Assembly: GCF_004798905.1 (NCBI RefSeq)
Contig: NZ_SDMO01000002.1
Coordinates: 186,001 to 250,000, forward strand
DNA length: 64,000 bases
Direction: 5' to 3'
Source of the DNA: Halomonas borealis
Lineage (GTDB): Bacteria > Pseudomonadota > Gammaproteobacteria > Pseudomonadales > Halomonadaceae
Made by a program: the position numbers and the translations under genes. Positions 59,295 to 64,000 of the stretch are shown one piece after another. The notes under the pieces were generated by a model. The model ran no database searches, was not told the origin of the DNA, and worked only from the letters and a program-made list of their open reading frames with translations. Every line of letters begins with the position of its first letter. The stretch's first letter is position 1.

Positions 59295-60092
59295 ATGGAT
59301 TGGCTACAGATCATTGTGCTCTCCCTCGTGCAGGGGGTGACCGAATTCCTGCCGGTGTCCAGCTCCGCGCATCTTATTCTGGTGCCGGTACTCTCCGACT
59401 GGCCCGACCAGGGGCTGGCATTCGACGTGGCCCTGCATCTGGGTAGCCTGTTGGCGGTGGTGCTCTACTTTCGCCATGAGCTCGTGAGCATGACGGCCAG
59501 CTGGGGGCGCAGCGTCACCGGTCGGGGCACCGATGACGATGCTCGGCTGGCCTGGTGGGTGATCCTGGCGACCATACCGGTCGGGCTGGCGGGGCTCGCC
59601 TTCGCCGATACCATCTCGCAGGTGATGCGCTCACCGTTGGTGCTGGCCGGAGGCCTGATCGTCTTCGGGGTGGTGCTCGGCGTGGCCGACTGGCGCCATC
59701 GCGGCACGCGCAGTGAGTATCGCTTGAGCGGGCGTGATGCCCTGTGGATCGGCCTGGCTCAGGTGCTGGCGCTGATTCCCGGCACCTCGCGCTCGGGCAT
59801 CACCATGACCGCGGCGCTGATGCTGGGCCTGTCCCGGGAGGCGGCGGCGCGTTTCTCCTTCTTGCTGTCGATCCCGGTGATCGTGCTGGCCGGTGGCCTC
59901 GAGGCCCTGGAGCTGACGAAGGCCTCGACGCCGGTGGCCTGGAGCGACCTGGCGGCGGGTACCGTGTTGTCGGGTATCAGCGCCTATCTGTGCATCCACT
60001 TCTTCCTCGCCTTCATCCGTCGCATCGGCATGCAGCCCTTCGTGCTCTATCGGCTGTTGCTGGGGGTGGCCCTGATCTGGCTATTCGGCTGA
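59295..60092 (+). CDS. uppP: Undecaprenyl-diphosphatase UppP (BacA)
   Basis: Recycles undecaprenyl diphosphate for peptidoglycan and LPS synthesis. 265 residues, multi-spanning. The two catalytic motifs are QGVTEFLPVSSSAHLIL near the N-terminus (Glu-rich E/Q-x3-E type) and LIPGTSRSGITMTAALMLG in the middle. The C-terminal FVLYRLLLGVALIWLFG is typical. It supplies lipid carrier for the cell-wall precursors to which glmU and glmS in this window also contribute. Confidence 0.96.
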   Translation: MDWLQIIVLSLVQGVTEFLPVSSSAHLILVPVLSDWPDQGLAFDVALHLGSLLAVVLYFRHELVSMTASWGRSVTGRGTDDDARLAWWVILATIPVGLAGLAFADTISQVMRSPLVLAGGLIVFGVVLGVADWRHRGTRSEYRLSGRDALWIGLAQVLALIPGTSRSGITMTAALMLGLSREAAARFSFLLSIPVIVLAGGLEALELTKASTPVAWSDLAAGTVLSGISAYLCIHFFLAFIRRIGMQPFVLYRLLLGVALIWLFG

Positions 60093-60307
60093 GGACACAC
60101 GGATTTATTGCTGCGCTCGACGACCCACATATCCGTGGGAAGTGCGTCGGTTCGCCGGGAGCGAACCTAGCGATCCTGGCTGCCGGCGCCGCTCGCGTTC
60201 TTCATGCAGCAGGCTACATTCCAGGCGCTGCGCTCCGGCGGCAACCAGCCTCTCTTCGCTCGCGACATAAATCAGCGCAACCTTTTCGTTCATTTGTGGG
60301 AGTTTCC
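60093..60307 (+). other. uppP-apbE spacer with two small hairpins
   Basis: 215 nt, no gene. CCCAC/GTGGG (60124-60139) and GGTTCGC/GCGAACC (60149-60167) are back-to-back inverted repeats without a T-run; they may be a leaky terminator or an RNA-processing element. Confidence 0.45.
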
Positions 60308-61414
60308 ATGTCACTGCCTCGCTGTCGCTTCGCCTTCCTGATGCTTGCGCTAGTCGCCCTGATGGCCGGCTGCTCGGAGCGGACCCTGGAGACGCCGGTC
60401 ACCTTGAAGGGCGACATCTTCGGCACCTTCTATCAGGTCGAGATCGCCGATCCGATCACCGCATCACGCCGCGATGAGCTGGAGGAGGGCATCCTCGACG
60501 AACTCGAGCGGGTCGATGCCTCGATGTCCACCTATCGTGACGATGCCGAGCTGGTGGCCTTCGACCATGCGCCGCTGGATGAATGGCAGACGCTCTCGGC
60601 GCCGTTGATCGAGGTGCTGTCGATCGCCCGCCAGGTCGGCGAGGCCAGCGGTGGGGCCTTCGATGTCACCGTGGGCGGGCTGGTCAACCTGTGGAGCTTC
60701 GGCCCCGAGGCGCGCCCCCGGGAGGTACCCGAAGACGACCTGATCGAGGCACGACTCGCCGAGGTCGGCATGGAGACCCTCGAACTGGATGCTCCACAAC
60801 GCCGGGCGCGGCGCCTGAAGGATGTCTTCGTCGACCTCTCCGGCGTGGCCAAGGGCTATGCCACCGACCGGGTGGCGGCCTACCTGGCCGAACAAGGCAT
60901 CGACGATGTCTTGGTCAATCTTGGTGGCGAGCTGAAGGTCGCCGGGCATCGCGATGGTGAGGCCGAGCCATGGCGCATCGGCGTCGAGATCCCCCGCGAC
61001 GGCCGCCCCCAGGCCAAGTACGTTCTGCCGCTGGAGGGTGGCTCGGTGGCCACCTCCGGCGATTATCGCAATTACTTCGAGGCGGACGGGAAGCGCTACT
61101 CGCACACCATCGATCCGCGCACCGGCCGGCCGATCGAACACCGCCTGGCCTCGGTGACGATGGTGGATGTCTCCAATACCCGCGCCGATGCCTGGGCCAC
61201 GGCCATGTCGGTACTCGGCGAAGACGAGGGCATGAAGCTGGCCGTCGAGCATGACCTGGCGGTGCTGATGCTGGTACGCAACGTGGCCGGGGATGGCTGG
61301 ATCAGCCAGGCGAGCCCGGCCTTCGCGGCGCGCTTCGGTCACCACAAGCTCGCGGAGATGGGCATCGAGATCGTCGATGAAACGGCCGTCGGCGTGGCAG
61401 GCGAGGCCCCCTAA
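60308..61414 (+). CDS. apbE: FAD:protein FMN transferase ApbE (lipoprotein)
   Basis: Covalently attaches FMN to Thr of flavoproteins such as NqrB/NqrC and RnfG. 368 residues from ATG 60308 with GGGAG five bases upstream. The signal ends in lipobox LMAGC (MSLPRCRFAFLMLALVALMA). GDIFGTFYQVEI, SMSTYRDDAELVAF, VDLSGVAKGYATD and VNLGGELKVAGH are family motifs, and YSHTIDPRTGRPIEHRLASV holds the Mg-ligand region. Its flavoprotein substrates are not encoded in this window. Confidence 0.93.
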   Translation: MSLPRCRFAFLMLALVALMAGCSERTLETPVTLKGDIFGTFYQVEIADPITASRRDELEEGILDELERVDASMSTYRDDAELVAFDHAPLDEWQTLSAPLIEVLSIARQVGEASGGAFDVTVGGLVNLWSFGPEARPREVPEDDLIEARLAEVGMETLELDAPQRRARRLKDVFVDLSGVAKGYATDRVAAYLAEQGIDDVLVNLGGELKVAGHRDGEAEPWRIGVEIPRDGRPQAKYVLPLEGGSVATSGDYRNYFEADGKRYSHTIDPRTGRPIEHRLASVTMVDVSNTRADAWATAMSVLGEDEGMKLAVEHDLAVLMLVRNVAGDGWISQASPAFAARFGHHKLAEMGIEIVDETAVGVAGEAP

Positions 61415-61459
61415 GCACTAGAATGGCCCGATTCAACGATTGATCGACAAGGAGTCACG

Positions 61460-62827
61460 ATGAGTCTCGACGTGGTGATACTGGCGGCCGGTCAAGGGAC
61501 CCGGATGCGTTCGACCCTGCCCAAGGTATTGCATCGCCTGGCCGGCAGGCCCCTGGTGCGCCATGTGATCGACACCGCCGCCGGCCTCGAGGCCGAACGG
61601 ACCCACGTGGTGGTCGGCCACGGTGCCGAACGCGTGCGCGAGGCGCTGGCCGACTGCTCGCTGCGTTTCGCCCGTCAGACCGAGCAGAAGGGCACCGGCC
61701 ATGCCGTGGCCCAGACCCTGGAAAACCTCGGTGACGGCAAGGTACTGGTGCTCTACGGCGACGTGCCGCTGACCCGTCTCGAGACCCTGCGCGACCTGCT
61801 CGCGCGGGTCGACGAGCAGCACCTGGGCCTGCTCACCGTGACCCTCGACGACCCCACCGGCTATGGCCGGATCCTGCGTGACGAGGCCGGCGAGGCGGTG
61901 GCCATCGTCGAGCACAAGGATGCCTCCGAGGACGAGCGCCGGGTGCGCGAGTGCAATACCGGCATCATGGCCCTGACTGCGGCCCAGCTGCGCCGCTGGC
62001 TGCCACGGCTGTCCGCCGACAACGCCCAGGGCGAGTATTATCTGACCGATGTCATCGCCATGGCCGCCGCCGAGGGGGTGAAAATCGCTACCGCCCAGCC
62101 GGCGCAGGCGCTGGAGGTCGAGGGCGTCAACAATCGTGCCCAGATGGCGCGCCTGGAGCGCGCCCACCAGCATGACATCGCCGAGTCGTTGATGACCGCC
62201 GGGGTGGCGCTGGCCGATCCCGGGCGCCTCGATGTACGCGGTACCCTGAGCTGCGGCCACGATGTCGAGATCGATGTGGGCTGTGTGTTCGAGGGCGATG
62301 TTGTGTTGGGCGAGGGTGTGCGTGTCGGCCCCTACTGTGTGATCCGCGATAGCCATGTCGGTGCCGCGACGCTGATCGAGCCGCACAGTGTGCTCGAAGG
62401 CGCGGTGATGGCCGGGAGCAACCACATCGGTCCCTTCGCGCGCCTGCGTCCCGGCTCGCGTCTGGCGGTGAAGGCCAAGGTCGGCAATTTCGTCGAGACC
62501 AAGAATGCCGAGGTGGGTGAAGGCAGCAAGATCAATCACCTGAGTTACGTGGGTGACGCCCGCCTGGGTCGCGGCGTCAACGTGGGGGCCGGTACCATCA
62601 CCTGCAACTACGACGGCGCCAACAAGCACCGCACCGAGATCGCCGACGACGCCTTCATCGGCTCGAATACCGCCCTGGTGGCACCGCTGCGCATCGGCCG
62701 CGGCGCCACCGTGGGCGCCGGCTCCACGCTGAGCCGCGACGTGGCGGATGACACCCTGGCGGTGAGTCGCGGACGCCTGATCAGCAAGGACGACTGGCAA
62801 CGGCCGGTCAAGCAAGACGACCTCTGA
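61460..62827 (+). CDS. glmU: Bifunctional GlmU: GlcN-1-P acetyltransferase / GlcNAc-1-P uridylyltransferase
   Basis: Makes UDP-GlcNAc, the precursor of peptidoglycan and lipid A. 455 residues (E. coli 456). The N-terminal pyrophosphorylase has [31 protein letters not shown] and ECNTGIMAL. The C-terminal left-handed beta-helix has hexapeptide repeats from about 255 ([20 protein letters not shown]) and the acetyltransferase site [26 protein letters not shown] precedes the start. glmS follows after 10 nt. Confidence 0.97.
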   Translation: MSLDVVILAAGQGTRMRSTLPKVLHRLAGRPLVRHVIDTAAGLEAERTHVVVGHGAERVREALADCSLRFARQTEQKGTGHAVAQTLENLGDGKVLVLYGDVPLTRLETLRDLLARVDEQHLGLLTVTLDDPTGYGRILRDEAGEAVAIVEHKDASEDERRVRECNTGIMALTAAQLRRWLPRLSADNAQGEYYLTDVIAMAAAEGVKIATAQPAQALEVEGVNNRAQMARLERAHQHDIAESLMTAGVALADPGRLDVRGTLSCGHDVEIDVGCVFEGDVVLGEGVRVGPYCVIRDSHVGAATLIEPHSVLEGAVMAGSNHIGPFARLRPGSRLAVKAKVGNFVETKNAEVGEGSKINHLSYVGDARLGRGVNVGAGTITCNYDGANKHRTEIADDAFIGSNTALVAPLRIGRGATVGAGSTLSRDVADDTLAVSRGRLISKDDWQRPVKQDDL

Positions 62828-62837
62828 GGAGCGAACC

Positions 62838-64000
62838 ATGTGTGGCATCGTCGGCGCCGTCGCCCAGCGCAACGTGCAGGGTATCCTGCTGGAAGGGCTC
62901 AAACGGTTGGAGTATCGCGGCTATGATTCCTCGGGCATGGCCGTGTTGGAACACGACGGTCGGCTCGCCCGTCGTCGCGCCTTGGGCAAGGTGGTGGCCC
63001 TGGAGGACCAGCTCGCGGCTTCGCCCCTGGCCGGCCACAGCGGCATCGCCCACACCCGCTGGGCGACCCACGGGCGGCCCAGCGAGGAGAACGCTCATCC
63101 GCATCGGTCCGGCGAGCGTCTGGCGCTGGTGCACAACGGCATCATCGAGAATCACGAGGCGCTGCGGGCCGAGCTCGAGGCCGAGGGCTATGCCTTCACG
63201 TCCGAGACCGATACTGAGGTGATGGCGCATCTGATCGCCCGCGAGGCCGAGCAAGGCGACCCTCTGGGTGCCGTGCAGCGCGTGCTGGCACGGCTCGATG
63301 GCGCCTATGCGCTGGGCGTGGTCCACGCCGATGCACCCGGCGTGGTGATCGGCGCCCGTCAGGGCAGCCCGCTGGTGGTCGGTGTGGGCATCGAGGAGGC
63401 CTTCCTGGCTTCCGACCCGCTGGCGCTGCTGCAGGTCACCGACCGCTTCATCTACCTGGAAGAGGGCGACGTGGTACGCCTCTCCGGTGGTGGCAAGGTG
63501 GAGGTCTTCGACGCCGATGGCACGCCGGTCGAGCGCCCGGTGCAGACCTTCGAACACGGCGATGGGGCCGCCAGCAAGGGTGACTATCGTCACTTCATGC
63601 TCAAGGAAATCCATGAGCAGCCGGCGGTGATCGCCGCGGCCCTCGAAGGGCGGCTCGGCGATCGCGGGGTGCTGGTGGAGAGCTTCGGCCCCGAGGCCGA
63701 GGCGCTGTTCGGCGAGGTGCGCCAGATCCATCTGGTGGCCTGTGGCACCAGCTATCACGCCGGGATGGTGGCGCGCTATTGGCTGGAGCGCTACGCCGGG
63801 GTACCGGTACAGGTCGAGGTGGCCTCGGAGTTCCGCTATCGCCGGGTGGTGGTGCCCGAGGGGACGCTGTTCGTGACGCTATCCCAGTCCGGTGAGACCG
63901 CCGATACCCTGGCGGCACTGCGCTTCGCCAAGCGGCTGGGATACCTGGGTAGCCTGGCGATCTGCAACGTGCCGGGAAGCTCGCTAGTGCGTGAGTCGGA
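62838..64000 (+). CDS. glmS: Glutamine--fructose-6-phosphate aminotransferase GlmS, 3' end beyond the window
   Basis: Makes glucosamine-6-phosphate from fructose-6-phosphate and glutamine. 387 complete codons are present from ATG 62838 (GAGGAG upstream); the family has about 609. MCGIVGAVAQRNVQGILLEG supplies the N-terminal catalytic Cys2 of the glutaminase; EYRGYDSSGMAVL, HTRWATHGRPSEENAHPH and VHNGIIENHEALR follow. DYRHFMLKEIHEQP precedes the isomerase half, which begins with ACGTSYHAGMVARYWLE and LSQSGETADTLAALR. Coupled with glmU, giving two UDP-GlcNAc pathway steps in one unit. Confidence 0.96.
   Translation, partial: MCGIVGAVAQRNVQGILLEGLKRLEYRGYDSSGMAVLEHDGRLARRRALGKVVALEDQLAASPLAGHSGIAHTRWATHGRPSEENAHPHRSGERLALVHNGIIENHEALRAELEAEGYAFTSETDTEVMAHLIAREAEQGDPLGAVQRVLARLDGAYALGVVHADAPGVVIGARQGSPLVVGVGIEEAFLASDPLALLQVTDRFIYLEEGDVVRLSGGGKVEVFDADGTPVERPVQTFEHGDGAASKGDYRHFMLKEIHEQPAVIAAALEGRLGDRGVLVESFGPEAEALFGEVRQIHLVACGTSYHAGMVARYWLERYAGVPVQVEVASEFRYRRVVVPEGTLFVTLSQSGETADTLAALRFAKRLGYLGSLAICNVPGSSLVRES

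Overview
The window is one continuous piece of a high-GC gammaproteobacterial chromosome around the replication origin. A Pseudomonas-type order (gyrB-recF-dnaN-dnaA / rpmH-rnpA-yidC-mnmE), an mnmG-rsmG-parA-parB-atp block and Kdo/heptose core LPS genes together suggest a Halomonadaceae (Halomonas-like) bacterium. The family assignment is inference from gene content and order; no rRNA gene is present to test it. No tRNA, rRNA, insertion sequence, prophage or CRISPR array was seen.

Layout. 1-9.1 kb: LPS core genes (waaA start, hldE, GT9 heptosyltransferase, kdkA, a second GT9, a WaaE-like GT2, an OpgB-like membrane transferase, waaF, hldD). 9.4-13.6 kb: glyQ-glyS, a parS-rich spacer and gmhB. 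13.7-20.5 kb: gyrB, recF, dnaN, dnaA on the minus strand, then an oriC-like region. 20.5-25.3 kb: rpmH, rnpA, yidC (no recognisable yidD between them), mnmE, rlmJ. 25.3-27.9 kb: OmpA-type lipoprotein, hemW, rdgB. 28.1-35.5 kb: a more AT-rich accessory island that looks like a functional-amyloid (Fap-like) export locus. 35.5-45.6 kb: P-loop protein, hemL, thiD, hemJ, a CLC channel, argC, erpA and a polar amino-acid ABC transporter. 45.6-50.4 kb: a second cluster of DnaA-box-like sites, then mnmG, rsmG, parA, parB. 50.5-57.7 kb: the complete atpIBEFHAGDC operon. 57.8-64 kb: mgtE, uppP, apbE, glmU and the start of glmS.

Two systems stand out. The first is the 28-35 kb island. It has a CsgD-like LuxR regulator, a VpsR/FleQ-like sigma-54 activator, a FapF-like outer-membrane barrel, a stand-alone secreted C39 peptidase (FapD-like), a 243-residue exported protein in the FapE position, a small exported protein and a 382-residue, extremely glycine-rich exported protein that is the candidate fibre subunit. 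A good sigma-54 promoter (35166-35182) lies in front of the glycine-rich gene. The small and glycine-rich proteins share a 17-residue motif. The two proteins encoded either side of the peptidase gene share a 12-residue double-glycine-like motif that may be its target.

The second is chromosome replication and segregation. Seven parS-like 16-mers lie within 4.4 kb (12498-16880), two of them inside recF where they encode conserved Phe-His-Val residues. The dnaA-rpmH spacer carries DnaA boxes and duplicated DnaA-trio-like repeats. A second spacer of DnaA-like boxes lies in front of mnmG 25 kb away, and parA/parB are in the same window.
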